64,000 bases of DNA from Paludibacteraceae bacterium (GTDB taxonomy: Bacteria > Bacteroidota > Bacteroidia > Bacteroidales > Paludibacteraceae). A program made the translations under genes and the position numbers. The notes under the pieces are model-generated. The model was not told where the DNA came from and searched no databases. It was given only the letters and a program-made list of their open reading frames with translations. This document shows positions 1-9,172 of this stretch, in pieces (position 1 is the stretch's first letter; the number at the start of each line of letters is the position of its first letter). The stretch covers positions 1 to 64,000 of the forward strand of contig JARLGW010000011.1 of the NCBI GenBank assembly GCA_031292565.1. The letters are read 5' to 3'.

Positions 1-1
1 A

Positions 2-1381
2 GGTACCGATGCAGCTAACTATACTTTGAGCGGACAGCCTACTGGTTTGACAGCAAGTATTACAGCTTCATCTACCACATTGACTATTACCGGTGTAACC
101 GTAAGTAACAAAGTATATGACGGAACTACCACGGCAACCTTAACTGGAGGTACCCTAGTAGGTGTTAATCCGGGTGACGTGGTAACTCTTGTTGCAGGTA
201 CAGGTGTATTCTCCGATAAAAATGTAGGCACAGGAAAAACAGTAACCGTTTCAGGTTATACTTTGTCAGGAGCTAATGCAGGTAATTACACTGTATTACA
301 GCCAACAGGTTTGAGTGCTAATATCACAGCTGTTCCATTGACTATTACTGATCCTACTATTACTCTTAGCAAGCTGTATGATGGCACGACTACTGCGGCA
401 GTAACAGCCGGAACGCTATCCGGTGTATTATCTGCCGACGTAGCTAATGTAACGCTTACTGCCACCGGAAGGTATGACAATGCAAACGTGGGTACCGGAA
501 AAACGATTACTGTAAGTTACAGTTTGAGTGGTTCTGCCGCAGGCAACTATATTGCACCGATTGATTTTGTTGTTACGAATGGTGTTATAACTGATAACAT
601 CATACTAAGTCAATTGGTTACACTTTCGGCAAGTTGCGAAGGTTCTGATATGGATTTGTCATACAATGTACTGAAAGGAGTTCCAACTCAATATAAACTT
701 TCCTTTAATGACACAGCTCATGCTGCCGGAATTCAGGATATAGCTTATACGAATTTGGCATCGTCTGCTACAAGTGGAACAATAACATTTGCAATTCCAA
801 GTGGAACCGCAGATGGTACTTATCAAGGTACACTTGTGGTGCGCAACACCTCTGGAACTGAAAGTTCGTCGTATAGTTTTAACTTCACAGTTAATGTTTC
901 ATCCGATTATATTGTTCAGATGTACAGCGATGTAGTAACTTGTAACAACAATAGCAATCGTTTTACAGCATACCAATGGTATAAAGACGGTGTGGCAATA
1001 AGTGGAGCAACTAAACAATTCTATTACCAAAATGATGGTTTGAACGGATCTTATTCTATCAGACTAACAACTACTGATGGTCAGATTCTTTATACATGTC
1101 CGAAGGCACTTACCAGCACTTCGTTTAAGAGTGCTAGCGTATATCCAAATCCTGCGAAATCTAATCAGCCTTTCACGATAGCTCTTAGTGGCTTTGTAGG
1201 AGAAGAATTGGAAAATGCAACATTATCCATTTATGCTATTAACGGATCTTGTGTATATCAATCGACCAAAGTGGAAAACCTGAATACGATAAACCTTTCG
1301 TTATTGCCTCAGGTATATATTGGTCATCTCAAAGTTAGTAATGGATCTGATTATGAATTTAAAGTAATTGTTGAAAAATAA
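2..1381 (+). CDS. Secreted YDG/MBG-repeat protein with T9SS type A sorting domain (5' end outside window)
   Basis: The reading frame is open from base 2, so the start lies before the window; the TTG at 26 is internal to a repeat. At least two repeats of about 70-80 residues are visible, each with the YDGTTTA motif and an NVGTGKT..YTLSG..AGNYT core, the hallmark of YDG/MBG immunoglobulin-like repeats of Bacteroidetes surface proteins. After a less typical beta-rich stretch (about residues 200-365) the last 80 residues start with a YPNPA motif and end in FKVIVEK, a typical type A T9SS sorting domain. Inferred: a long, repetitive, cell-surface or secreted protein exported through the Sec and T9SS routes, possibly an adhesin. 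The true length and N-terminal domains cannot be judged. A strong hairpin follows the stop. Confidence 0.85.
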   Translation, partial: GTDAANYTLSGQPTGLTASITASSTTLTITGVTVSNKVYDGTTTATLTGGTLVGVNPGDVVTLVAGTGVFSDKNVGTGKTVTVSGYTLSGANAGNYTVLQPTGLSANITAVPLTITDPTITLSKLYDGTTTAAVTAGTLSGVLSADVANVTLTATGRYDNANVGTGKTITVSYSLSGSAAGNYIAPIDFVVTNGVITDNIILSQLVTLSASCEGSDMDLSYNVLKGVPTQYKLSFNDTAHAAGIQDIAYTNLASSATSGTITFAIPSGTADGTYQGTLVVRNTSGTESSSYSFNFTVNVSSDYIVQMYSDVVTCNNNSNRFTAYQWYKDGVAISGATKQFYYQNDGLNGSYSIRLTTTDGQILYTCPKALTSTSFKSASVYPNPAKSNQPFTIALSGFVGEELENATLSIYAINGSCVYQSTKVENLNTINLSLLPQVYIGHLKVSNGSDYEFKVIVEK

Positions 1382-1385
1382 CAGC

Positions 1386-1424
1386 AAATAGTTCACAGAG
1401 ACTTTATGTCTCTGTGAACTATTT
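1386..1424 (+). terminator. Hairpin terminator after the YDG-repeat gene
   Basis: A perfect inverted repeat with arms 1386-1402 and 1408-1424 (core AGTTCACAGAGAC) and a 5-base loop lies 4 bases after the stop codon. The A-rich 5' flank and T-rich 3' flank make it a plausible rho-independent terminator, although the T run is short. Confidence 0.7.
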
Positions 1425-1460
1425 AAAAGTTAAACTACAAACTAATTACAATAAAAAAAA

Positions 1461-3212
1461 ATGAAAATGAAAAAACAAATCATATTAGGATTGAGCCTCT
1501 TTGCTTGTGTGGTTTTGAAAGCTCAAGACCCGGGCAGTTATCTCCACTTTAATGTGGGGGGAGGATTGCATAATTTTTCGTATGATCTGACTAACGGTAC
1601 AAAGCAAAATGCAAAAATTGGTTATACCGTTAACGCGGCCTATAGCTATTTTTTCTCTTCACATTGGGGTTTTCAAACCGGTGTTGGAGCCCAAACAATT
1701 AGCGGGCTTTCTACCCTTAATTATCAGTCGTCAAGTTCTGCAGTAGATGGTGTTGGGAGGTCGTACGATTTTCGCGCCAATTACAATAACTGGGAAGAAA
1801 AGCAAGAAGCCATATTTATCGATGTGCCATTACTGCTTCAATATCGACACAATATTAGCGAAAGTTTTGGTCTTATTGCATCCGTGGGAGGCAAGGTGGC
1901 AATTCCAGTTTACCAGCAGTTTAAATCCACCGGTAACGGAGAGATTTCAACAACAGGTTATTATAGCCAATGGAACACCGAATTGAGCGACATACCTAAA
2001 TATGGATTCTCTACCATTACCAATGTTCCGAAAGGAGACCTTTCGTTGAAAACATCTTTTATGGGTGTTGCTGATTTTGGCGAACTTATCCGGTTGTCGG
2101 ACAAAACCGATTTATATATCGGCTGTTATGTGAACTATGGTTTGAATAATGTTTTAAAATCAAGCTCAAAAGAAGTTTATCAATCCGATGGAACTTACAA
2201 TGGAGTGTTTGCCTCTACTCAAACCACGAAAGTAATACCAATTACATTTGGAGTAAAAGTAGGGGTGTACCTTAGAATGCGCAAAAAAGATTCCGATCAT
2301 GATGGCGTGCCAGATAGTAAAGATAAGTGCCCGAACACTCCTCTCGGTGTAAAAGTGGATCTTTTTGGTTGCCCTCTTGATGCTGATGGCGATGGCGTAC
2401 CCGATTATTTAGATAAATGTCCAAATACCCCTAAGGGTATAGCTGTCGATTCCACAGGTTGTCCGCTCGATGCCGATAAAGACGGAGTACCAGATTACTT
2501 GGACAAATGCCCAAACACTCCTCTAGGTGTAAAAGTGGACTCCGTTGGTTGTCCTCTTGACGCTGATGGTGACGGTGTGCCTGATTATTTAGACAAATGT
2601 CCAAATACTCCTACAGGTGTAAAAGTGGACTCTGTTGGTTGTCCTTTTGATTCGGATGGCGATGGAGTGCCCGACTATTTAGATAAATGTCCAAATACAC
2701 CGAAAGCAGCGATCGGATTTGTTGACAAAAATGGTTGTCTTCTTGATACTGATGGCGACGGGGTTCCCGATTATTTAGACAAATGTCCGAAAATTGCGGG
2801 GTCAGCATCAAATCATGGTTGCCCGGAAGTGAAAAAAGAGGTAAAAGCATTGTTCAAAAAAGCATTGCAAGGTATTCAATTTGAATCGGGAAAATACATT
2901 ATCAAACCGGTATCGTTCAATTTGCTCAATCAAATAGCCGTTATGCTAATCGCGAATCCAACTTATATTATCGAGATTCAAGGACACACGGATAATGTTG
3001 GTAACCCTGCTGCTAATATGATTTTATCTGATAAACGTGCTGAAGCCGTTAAAAACTATCTGATAAATGCAGGTGTTGATGCCAAACGACTCACTTCTCA
3101 TGGTTATGGTGATACAGTTCCTGTATCTACAAACGCAACCCCCGCGGGTAAAAAATTGAATCGACGAGTAGAGTTTGTAGTTACGTTTGAGCAAGTAGTG
3201 CCTAGTAATTAA
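1461..3212 (+). CDS. OmpA-family outer membrane protein with thrombospondin type 3 repeats
   Basis: 583 residues. An N-terminal signal peptide (MKMKKQIILGLSLFACVVLKA, cut before QDPG) is followed by an aromatic-rich region to about residue 275 that looks like an outer membrane beta-barrel. Residues about 277-455 carry six acidic repeats of the D-D-DGVPD..DKCPNTP type, the calcium-binding TSP type 3 repeat. Residues about 470-580 form an OmpA C-terminal peptidoglycan-binding domain with GHTDNVG, LSDKRAEAVKNYL and the closing NRRVEF motif that contains the conserved Arg. Known for the family: the domain holds the outer membrane to the cell wall through meso-diaminopimelate. ATG 1461 and an in-frame ATG two codons later are both possible starts. 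It is flanked by hairpins and is probably a single transcription unit. Confidence 0.9.
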   Translation: MKMKKQIILGLSLFACVVLKAQDPGSYLHFNVGGGLHNFSYDLTNGTKQNAKIGYTVNAAYSYFFSSHWGFQTGVGAQTISGLSTLNYQSSSSAVDGVGRSYDFRANYNNWEEKQEAIFIDVPLLLQYRHNISESFGLIASVGGKVAIPVYQQFKSTGNGEISTTGYYSQWNTELSDIPKYGFSTITNVPKGDLSLKTSFMGVADFGELIRLSDKTDLYIGCYVNYGLNNVLKSSSKEVYQSDGTYNGVFASTQTTKVIPITFGVKVGVYLRMRKKDSDHDGVPDSKDKCPNTPLGVKVDLFGCPLDADGDGVPDYLDKCPNTPKGIAVDSTGCPLDADKDGVPDYLDKCPNTPLGVKVDSVGCPLDADGDGVPDYLDKCPNTPTGVKVDSVGCPFDSDGDGVPDYLDKCPNTPKAAIGFVDKNGCLLDTDGDGVPDYLDKCPKIAGSASNHGCPEVKKEVKALFKKALQGIQFESGKYIIKPVSFNLLNQIAVMLIANPTYIIEIQGHTDNVGNPAANMILSDKRAEAVKNYLINAGVDAKRLTSHGYGDTVPVSTNATPAGKKLNRRVEFVVTFEQVVPSN

Positions 3213-3269
3213 AACAGTGCGGAAAAATGATAGTTAATGATTTTTTCCGGCTAGTTAACAAATAAAAAT

Positions 3270-3311
3270 ATGAAGTAGAATTCACAGTATATGTGTTTTC
3301 TACTTCATTTA
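3270..3311 (+). terminator. Hairpin terminator after the OmpA/TSP3 gene
   Basis: Arms 3270-3280 and 3298-3308 (ATGAAGTAGAA and its complement) form an 11-bp stem followed by TTT. A weaker hairpin, CGGAAAAA with TTTTTCCG, sits just upstream at about 3220-3249. Together they probably end the OmpA transcript. Confidence 0.6.
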
Positions 3312-3363
3312 ATCAATCGGCAAACTTTTGATTCGTATGATCTTATAACGTCATAATAAAGAA

Positions 3364-3624
3364 ATGGGAACAATTCAATTAACAAAAGAAGAACGGAAGT
3401 TTCTGATGCAGTTGTATAAAAACAGTTCTAGCAAAATAGAGAAGGTTAACAGCCTAAGTTTGTTATTGGCTCACAGAGGCGTTTCCGAAAAACAAATAGC
3501 AAAGACACTATGTGTAGCTCCCGATAAAGTGAATCTTTTGGTTATTTTATGGAAAGTAACTCAAGGGCAGGAAAAGTATGAATTTTTACATATGGATTTT
3601 TTTAATCTGAGTTTGGCTTATTGA
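3364..3624 (+). CDS. Small helix-turn-helix protein, possibly an IS630-type transposase N-terminal remnant
   Basis: 86 residues, all helical in appearance and with no signal peptide. The segment from LTKEERKFL to about residue 62 has the spacing of a homeodomain-like helix-turn-helix: a hydrophobic helix with LSLLLAHRG, then SEKQIAKTLCVAPDKVNLLV as the HTH core. This arrangement resembles the N-terminal DNA-binding domain of IS630-type transposases and their solo relatives, but no catalytic DDE domain follows and no terminal inverted repeats were found. It stands alone before a 930-base stretch without a gene. It may be a decayed transposase fragment or a small independent DNA-binding protein. 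Translation is plausible but unproven. Confidence 0.5.
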   Translation: MGTIQLTKEERKFLMQLYKNSSSKIEKVNSLSLLLAHRGVSEKQIAKTLCVAPDKVNLLVILWKVTQGQEKYEFLHMDFFNLSLAY

Positions 3625-4558
3625 AAAGAGTTTTTGTTTTGTGATTTTTTCCGACAGTTTTTAATATAACTGATATGTAATATTTGAAGAATAGAAGCAG
3701 GATATGAGTTAATGAACTTAAATCTGTTTTTGGGGGGGGATTGAACACTGTCCATTTTTGGTAACGATGTCAAAAATAGTTGGTGACTTGATAGTTAATC
3801 GCTATAGATATCTCAATAACCTCTTGACTAACAGTCATGTGCTAACGAATAAAAATGTTTATTCGTAAAAAACTGCCAAATATTGATTTCAAAATAACGC
3901 TTTGGCACAGAACTGTATAGATTATAACTTAGGTACAATTTGTCGAAAGTAGTTTGGCACAGGCCATTCAACAACCGTTGCCCGTGTTCCATAATGCAAC
4001 GCATAGTAGGAAGCCATGTGATAATGACCGAGACAAAACACGGGAATAAGAACTTCGTTGTAGCAATAAATACAATAAATTAATAAAATTGAGGTTAATA
4101 GTATCCGTAGTGTAGAATAACGGACAGCTTGCCATTTGGATTGAAGAAGGATTATTGGAATATGCCGATGAAAAAAATAATTGATTGGATTAACCAACGG
4201 CAGTCCAATTCCGCTGAGGTTAGAAAATTGTTCAACCGTGTTCCAAAGACAGTAGAAAGTTTTATAATCTAAACTTATTAGGTTGAAAGCTATAAGTAAA
4301 GTAACTTAAAAATTTAATCGTTGAAAAAATAAGTTTTGAATTTGAGTTAGTTTATATTTTGTATTATTGTCAAGTCTTGTTGGAATAGCTGAGGCATTGG
4401 GCTATTATTTCATTATTCTTACAATTAATTATTATTTGTATCTTTGCAGAAACAAGGTTGAGATACAAGTGTTAAAATCTTTATTTTTACACCTGGTTTA
4501 CACCTTAATATTTTAAATCCCGTTTTTGTCGTTTATTTTCAGATAGATATAAATCAAT
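3625..4558. other. Long gene-free, AT-rich region before tmRNA
   Basis: No convincing gene on either strand. Visible: a run of eight G at 3732-3739; two copies of TTTGGCACAG about 52 bases apart (near 3902 and 3954); and a short open frame at about 4162-4272 that would encode a basic peptide starting MPMKKIIDWINQ, too short to call. A -7-like element, TATCTTTG, at 4439-4446 lies 112 bases upstream of the tmRNA and could be its promoter, though no TTG is seen at the right spacing. The region may be the remains of lost genes or of a mobile element. Confidence 0.5.
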
Positions 4559-4949
4559 GGGCCTGTTTGGTTTTGACAGCGGGTAGAAGTGGTTTGTAAG
4601 CATGCAGTGCGTTGTCGGATAGCACTTAAATCATAGACGGCAAAATTCAACTGGCGAAAACAATTACGCTCTTGCTGCTTAATCGAATTATAGTAGATTT
4701 AGCTTAATCCTGGCACAGGTGTCGGGACGGGACATCGCTCGGAAGCTACGCCCTGAAGCGTCCGATCAAGCGGTGTAGGAAAATCGGGGATAGCTTGAGT
4801 AGGCCTTGATGCTCAGGTTAAAATAAAGAGGATAAGGACAGTGTTGGTGGCTTCGGTCTTGCCCTGTCTCGAAAATTTAAGCGAAGATAAGCATGTAGAA
4901 AGCGAATTAATTCCTCGTTTGGACACGGGTTCGACTCCCGTCAGGTCCA
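4559..4949 (+). ncRNA. ssrA: tmRNA (transfer-messenger RNA)
   Basis: The 5' end GGGCCTG pairs with 3' CAGGTCC (4942-4948) as a 7-bp acceptor stem containing one G-U pair, and GGTTCGACTCCC near 4928 is the T arm. The discriminator A is at 4949, and a full CCA is not encoded, so the 3' end would need CCA addition. The tag frame reads GGC GAA AAC AAT TAC GCT CTT GCT GCT TAA at 4653-4682, encoding GENNYALAA, the kind of tag seen in Porphyromonas-like Bacteroidales. Known role: with SmpB it rescues stalled ribosomes and marks the unfinished protein for proteolysis. GGC as the resume codon is inferred from known tags. Length about 391 bases. Confidence 0.95.
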
Positions 4950-4956
4950 CTTTTGA

Positions 4957-4997
4957 AAAAGAGTGAGTAAAATATTTTATTTTATTCGCTCTTTTTT
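4957..4997 (+). terminator. Terminator of tmRNA
   Basis: AAGAGTGAGTAAAATA pairs with TATTTTATTCGCTCTT with two G-U pairs, followed by a run of six T. It begins within ten bases of the mature tmRNA 3' end. Confidence 0.8.
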
Positions 4998-5100
4998 GTT
5001 TTAGAATATCTATTTTTAGGCATTTCCAAATGAACTTTTTTTGTGAATTGCTGTTTTTACTTAAGTATTCATTTCTAAAAAATATTTAAAATTTTGAGTT

Positions 5101-5793
5101 ATGAAAAGAATAAGTCTTCCCCTCTTATTTTTATTTGTCATTTTCTCTTATGCCTATGGGCAAGCTGATACGTTACGAAGAGATTCGACAGCGTTGTTTA
5201 AAGTGTTGGTTACAAACTTGAAAAATGTGCCAAGCAAAGGTGATAAAATTACGTTTGCTAATGCCAAAACAGGAAAAACCTATTCAGGTGTTTCCGGGCA
5301 GGATGGCCGATTTGAAATAGCTATCCCCAAAGGAGAGCATTTGGAGGTGCGATTTCTTTCGTTGGGCAAAGACTCTGTTTTGCGTACCATTGATGTGCCA
5401 AACAATAAGGGGAAGGTAACGCTTAACTATACATTGAAATATGAGTTGCCTAAAATTATTACGTTAGACAATGTGTATTTTGATACCAATAAAGCAACCT
5501 TAAAACCTACATCGTTTCAAACCCTTGATAACCTGGTGGAATTGTTGAACCACAAACCAACGATGGAAATGGAGATTGCAGGGCATACTGATAACGTGGG
5601 TGGTGCTGACGTTAATAAAAAATTATCGCAAGGCCGAGCTGATGCTGTGAAGGCATATCTAGTAAAAAAAGGAATTAATGAAAGCCGCATACAAGCCGTT
5701 GGTTATGGGCTTACTCAACCTATAGATACTAACAACACTCCCGAAGGTCGGAAAAATAACCGCCGAACCGAAGCTCATATATTAAAAGAATAA
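5101..5793 (+). CDS. OmpA-family protein with an N-terminal regulatory-like beta-sandwich domain
   Basis: 230 residues. Signal peptide MKRISLPLLFLFVIFSYAYG, cut before QAD. Residues about 40-105 (VTNLKNVPSKGDKITFANAKT and the G.DGRFEIAIPKG motif) look like a carboxypeptidase-regulatory or CnaB-like beta-sandwich, common at the start of Bacteroidetes OmpA proteins. Residues about 118-228 form the OmpA C-terminal domain: VYFDTNKATLKP, AGHTDNVGG, LSQGRADAVKAYL and NNRRTEA. No beta-barrel is present, so it is probably a periplasmic peptidoglycan-binding protein rather than a porin. It follows tmRNA and its terminator and appears to be transcribed alone. Function inferred from domains only. Confidence 0.88.
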   Translation: MKRISLPLLFLFVIFSYAYGQADTLRRDSTALFKVLVTNLKNVPSKGDKITFANAKTGKTYSGVSGQDGRFEIAIPKGEHLEVRFLSLGKDSVLRTIDVPNNKGKVTLNYTLKYELPKIITLDNVYFDTNKATLKPTSFQTLDNLVELLNHKPTMEMEIAGHTDNVGGADVNKKLSQGRADAVKAYLVKKGINESRIQAVGYGLTQPIDTNNTPEGRKNNRRTEAHILKE

Positions 5794-5851
5794 TGTCAGA
5801 CGGGGTTTGTGCTAACCTTTGCACTATTTGTGTTTGTGTTTGATTTCGTGT

Positions 5852-6697
5852 TTATTCTATATCGGAAACGTTTTTTACTTCAAAACGAATTAGATAGGGA
5901 GTGCATGTCGAAGTATTGCCATGTATAAGAACGAGCCCTTCAGTATGTTTCTGCTTGGTGAGTGTGATTTGAGCGGTAATAGTAAAAGATTCTCCCGGAG
6001 CTATGCTTGTTAGTCGGTCTCCAATTATGTTACATGAACCAAGCGTTTCAATATCCAATATTTTTAGCATTTCGTTCCCCATGTTGGTTAAGGTAAGGGG
6101 TATTTCTACACTAGAGGCATTTCCTTCTAAGGGAATGCTAATTTTTCTACCGTTTTCAATAAGGCTTGTACCATTTGATACTTGCAAGAGGTCATTCCCC
6201 AATATATCTACATTGTCAAGTATTATATTGTAATTACTGCCGTCGGGGCTTGGTTTTGTGCGTATAAATTTGATTCGTACATCGTCGTTTTTTTCGTTTA
6301 TGGTTACTTTATATTGCTTGTAATTTGTGCCGGAAACCAATACTTTTTCTATTGTCGTGTACTTTCCTCCATTTACTGACTTTTGTATTGCCAACCAATT
6401 ACTTACTTCACCCACAGTTCGTGCATTAAAACTTAGTGTACTAGGCCTCGTCAGTAAGGGCGTTATTATATAGCCCATATCCAATCCAGTATACTTTAGC
6501 ACGGCACATTCTGTTATGCTATTATAATTTTTGTCGGTATAGTAAAAATACCAGTCTCCACTGCTAAGTGTTTTAAGGGTTAAGCTTGTACTGTTTTGGG
6601 TGTTTCTTTCAAATTCTTCTTTCAGAATAGTGTGTTGTGCATAGAGGCAATTAGCCAACAGAGTGAGGACTATAAATAATTGTGTCTTTTTCGACAT
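5852..6697 (-). CDS. Secreted two-domain beta protein, unknown function
   Basis: 281 residues with signal peptide MSKKTQLFIVLTLLANCLYA, cut before QHT. Residues about 30-165 contain GDWYFYY, a strand pattern with LSFNARTVGEVSNWLAIQKS and a closing NIILDNVDI, resembling the jelly-roll choice-of-anchor or carbohydrate-binding domains of Bacteroidetes secreted proteins. Residues about 185-275 (IPLTLTNMGNEMLKI followed by IAPGESFTIT) resemble DUF1573/ASPM-type immunoglobulin-like domains. No T9SS sorting domain is visible, so it may stay in the periplasm or be a shortened relative of longer T9SS proteins. It lies downstream of the 797-residue T9SS protein on the same strand, but a strong hairpin separates them. 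Confidence 0.7.
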   Translation of the reverse strand: MSKKTQLFIVLTLLANCLYAQHTILKEEFERNTQNSTSLTLKTLSSGDWYFYYTDKNYNSITECAVLKYTGLDMGYIITPLLTRPSTLSFNARTVGEVSNWLAIQKSVNGGKYTTIEKVLVSGTNYKQYKVTINEKNDDVRIKFIRTKPSPDGSNYNIILDNVDILGNDLLQVSNGTSLIENGRKISIPLEGNASSVEIPLTLTNMGNEMLKILDIETLGSCNIIGDRLTSIAPGESFTITAQITLTKQKHTEGLVLIHGNTSTCTPYLIRFEVKNVSDIE

Positions 6698-6733
6698 CGT
6701 TTTTTTAGTTGTTTGAACGAAAATTAGAAAATG

Positions 6734-6764
6734 AAAGGGAGTCGATATTTTATCGACTCCCTTT
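6734..6764 (-). terminator. Terminator of the large T9SS protein gene
   Basis: AAAGGGAGTCGATA (6734-6747) and its exact complement (6751-6764) form a 14-bp stem with a 3-base loop, starting 7 bases past the stop codon of the leftward gene. The leftward transcript continues into T-rich sequence. Confidence 0.75.
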
Positions 6765-6771
6765 GTTTAAA

Positions 6772-9165
6772 TTATTTTGTCAAGATTATCTTTTTAGAAT
6801 AACGTTTTCCATTTTGATGTGCTACAACAAAGTAATTGCTGCTTTCCAAATCAGAAATATCTAATATTGAAACTGCAGGCTGGTTTGTCCATGTTTTCAA
6901 AAGGCTTCCTTTCAAATCGTAAAGACTAATGTTTGTTGATTCGTCAGTTGGAAGTGTGACTTTAATTCTTCCTGTTGATGGATTTGGAGATACTTTCATT
7001 TCTTCGTCAACTACGCTATTAGTTGCATCTGCTTCGTCGAGCAATTTTGCCGAACGGAATGTAGGAGGCACATTTATCATGCGTGTTTTACATCCAGCAG
7101 AATTAGTAACAGTAACAAAGAAATTAGAAGCTCCAGAAGTTAGAAGACCACCAGGTAAGTCTGTTTTTGTTTTATAGTAATCTGTTCCTGTCGCATCTGC
7201 ATTGTTATAAACCCATGTGGCTGTATGTGAGAAATACCAAGGATCATCGTTTGCTTCAGTAATAGCATACATGTATTGGTTTCTTCCTGTATTTGAGGCT
7301 GTTACAGTAAATACTTCTTTAACAACAGAAACTGAGAATGGGTCACATAATCCGCTATTTCCACAAGTGTTGTATGCTGTCGCTTGCACATTATATGTAT
7401 CCACAGTTCCTAATGTATTTACCTTGATTTTACTAGAGTCGTCAACTGGAGGGTTATAGAACATATCTTGTGCGCCAAAAGCAGGGTCAATCGTCCAAGT
7501 ATAAGTTTGACCTTTTACATGGTTTTTCACTCTAAAATAAGTTACACCCGGTAGTCCGGCATCAATACAGCCCACTTGCTCAATGGTTGGTTTATCTGGA
7601 TTGAAGCCAACTTTAACAGGAGTACTAAATTCACTATCCTTGCATCCCAACGCTTTTACTTTTATTTCCCCTGCAGTTTTTCCATCCGTTTTTATCGTGA
7701 TTGTTGGGTCTGTGGTTGTTCTATCAGCTAAAGCTAAAGGTTCCCAAGTGGCAGGGAAATCCCATTGATAGCCGGTAGCTCCATTATCCTTGGTTGTTGT
7801 GAAAACTTGATCGGTTTTATCTTCGAAGGCTAAACATTTTTTGCCTTCGTTGATGATTGGAACATTTGGTTTCACTTTACACAGTTGAGGAATAGCCACC
7901 CCACAACTAGCCGTAGCATAAACAGTTGCCACTCCTGTTCCGGTATGGATAATAGGTGTAGGCAAATCTTTCTGGTCGTTGGCTATACTCCAGCCATTTG
8001 TAATACCCTCCGGCGATATTGTCCATCCCATAGGTATTCCTTTTGAGGCTCCGTTAACACTAAATGTTACATCCGTATTTTCAGGAAGGCAATCAGCATA
8101 CGCGGTTGTTATTGTATTTACCACCGGATCAAATGAACGATTGATTTGCAGGTCGTATATTTTTTCGGTACAGCTGCTTTTTGCTCTAAGGCGGATATAC
8201 TTGTTGTCATCTTTTGGACTCAGCACTATCTTATTATCTGATTCCACCACGTATTGATCCGTACTATACCATCCCGAAAGTTTTTCCCAGGTGTAAGTTA
8301 CCCCTGACTGAGGATTGGCAATTGTAAGTTCGTAAGTGCTAGCACTTAAAGGAATACAAAGGTTATCTACCCATTGGGTGTTACCTACTAAGTAAGGAGC
8401 ATCCGGCTCGGATTTCAACGTAATCGAAGATTGTGCTCCTGTAGAGTTACATGCACCTAAATCGACCGTGATGGTTTGGCCTCCGGCTGTTGCACTTGGT
8501 TTGAAAGTAATCGAGCTTTTGTCTGACGAATAATACAAATCGTTTATTTTTGCACTGCTAGGAACATTCCACGTGTAAGTGTCGAAAACCACGTTGCTTA
8601 CATCGTCCAGACTAACCCAAGGTGCTACCGAGTAAGTTACGTTTTCTCCTGCCACTACGCATTCCGGGCCTACAATAGGATTGGTAAGTGATCCGTCGGG
8701 GATACTAAACGTTTTGCGGATTTCTAATTCTGTTGTGTAATCTGCATAGTAGATGTAAGTTGCTGTACCTGGGTTTTGATAACAATCAGAAGTATTATAA
8801 GTATAACTATACTTAACATGGCAAACGGCTCTTATCTTCCCTTTGGCATACTTGCTATAGAGGCTGGTATAATCGGTGCCGGTTCCGGAAGCAACGGAGA
8901 TGTTGGTGCCCGACGCTGATAACTTTTGAATACCTCCAAAAACCGTCCATGCTGTGCTTTCAATAGTTGCCGTAACATTAGGATCAGTAGATAAATTCAC
9001 GCCTGCCACCGAGAATGATGTCCCCGTATTGTCTGCCGGCATACAATAATAACCTGAGGAGCTACCACTCGGTGTAATCTTTACCGACTGTGCTTGTGCT
9101 GCCACCCCAATGGCTACACATAGCCATAAGGTAGTAAGTAATCTAACAAAATTATTTTTCTTCAT
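6772..9165 (-). CDS. Large secreted PKD/Ig-like protein with T9SS type A sorting domain
   Basis: 797 residues. Signal peptide MKKNNFVRLLTTLWLCVAIG and on to VAAQA. The body is a series of beta-sandwich segments with repeated phrases such as VTYTWEKL, GQTYTWTIDP and ATGYQWDFP, typical of PKD-like modules in gliding-bacteria surface proteins; many cysteines are spaced through the protein. The last 75 residues hold VSPNPSTGRIKV, NISLYDLKGSLLKTW and the terminal SKKIILTK, a clear T9SS type A sorting domain. Expected path: Sec export, passage through the T9SS translocon and surface attachment or release. No catalytic domain was recognised, so an adhesive or structural role is the likeliest inference. 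Upstream is a 244-base spacer containing one copy of a duplicated intergenic repeat. Confidence 0.85.
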   Translation of the reverse strand: MKKNNFVRLLTTLWLCVAIGVAAQAQSVKITPSGSSSGYYCMPADNTGTSFSVAGVNLSTDPNVTATIESTAWTVFGGIQKLSASGTNISVASGTGTDYTSLYSKYAKGKIRAVCHVKYSYTYNTSDCYQNPGTATYIYYADYTTELEIRKTFSIPDGSLTNPIVGPECVVAGENVTYSVAPWVSLDDVSNVVFDTYTWNVPSSAKINDLYYSSDKSSITFKPSATAGGQTITVDLGACNSTGAQSSITLKSEPDAPYLVGNTQWVDNLCIPLSASTYELTIANPQSGVTYTWEKLSGWYSTDQYVVESDNKIVLSPKDDNKYIRLRAKSSCTEKIYDLQINRSFDPVVNTITTAYADCLPENTDVTFSVNGASKGIPMGWTISPEGITNGWSIANDQKDLPTPIIHTGTGVATVYATASCGVAIPQLCKVKPNVPIINEGKKCLAFEDKTDQVFTTTKDNGATGYQWDFPATWEPLALADRTTTDPTITIKTDGKTAGEIKVKALGCKDSEFSTPVKVGFNPDKPTIEQVGCIDAGLPGVTYFRVKNHVKGQTYTWTIDPAFGAQDMFYNPPVDDSSKIKVNTLGTVDTYNVQATAYNTCGNSGLCDPFSVSVVKEVFTVTASNTGRNQYMYAITEANDDPWYFSHTATWVYNNADATGTDYYKTKTDLPGGLLTSGASNFFVTVTNSAGCKTRMINVPPTFRSAKLLDEADATNSVVDEEMKVSPNPSTGRIKVTLPTDESTNISLYDLKGSLLKTWTNQPAVSILDISDLESSNYFVVAHQNGKRYSKKIILTK

Positions 9166-9172
9166 TTTTTTT

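Noticed and set aside
2281-2830. Tandem DNA repeats resembling a CRISPR-like array
   Set aside because: They are the coding repeats of the thrombospondin type 3 domain, in frame and without spacers of constant length.
3732-3739. G8 homopolymer as a phase-variation tract
   Set aside because: It is not inside or just before any recognisable gene.
3922-4197. 91-residue minus-strand frame with GHYHMASYY, like the last motif of metallophosphoesterases
   Set aside because: Only one motif, no other catalytic residues, atypical composition; I cannot support a gene.
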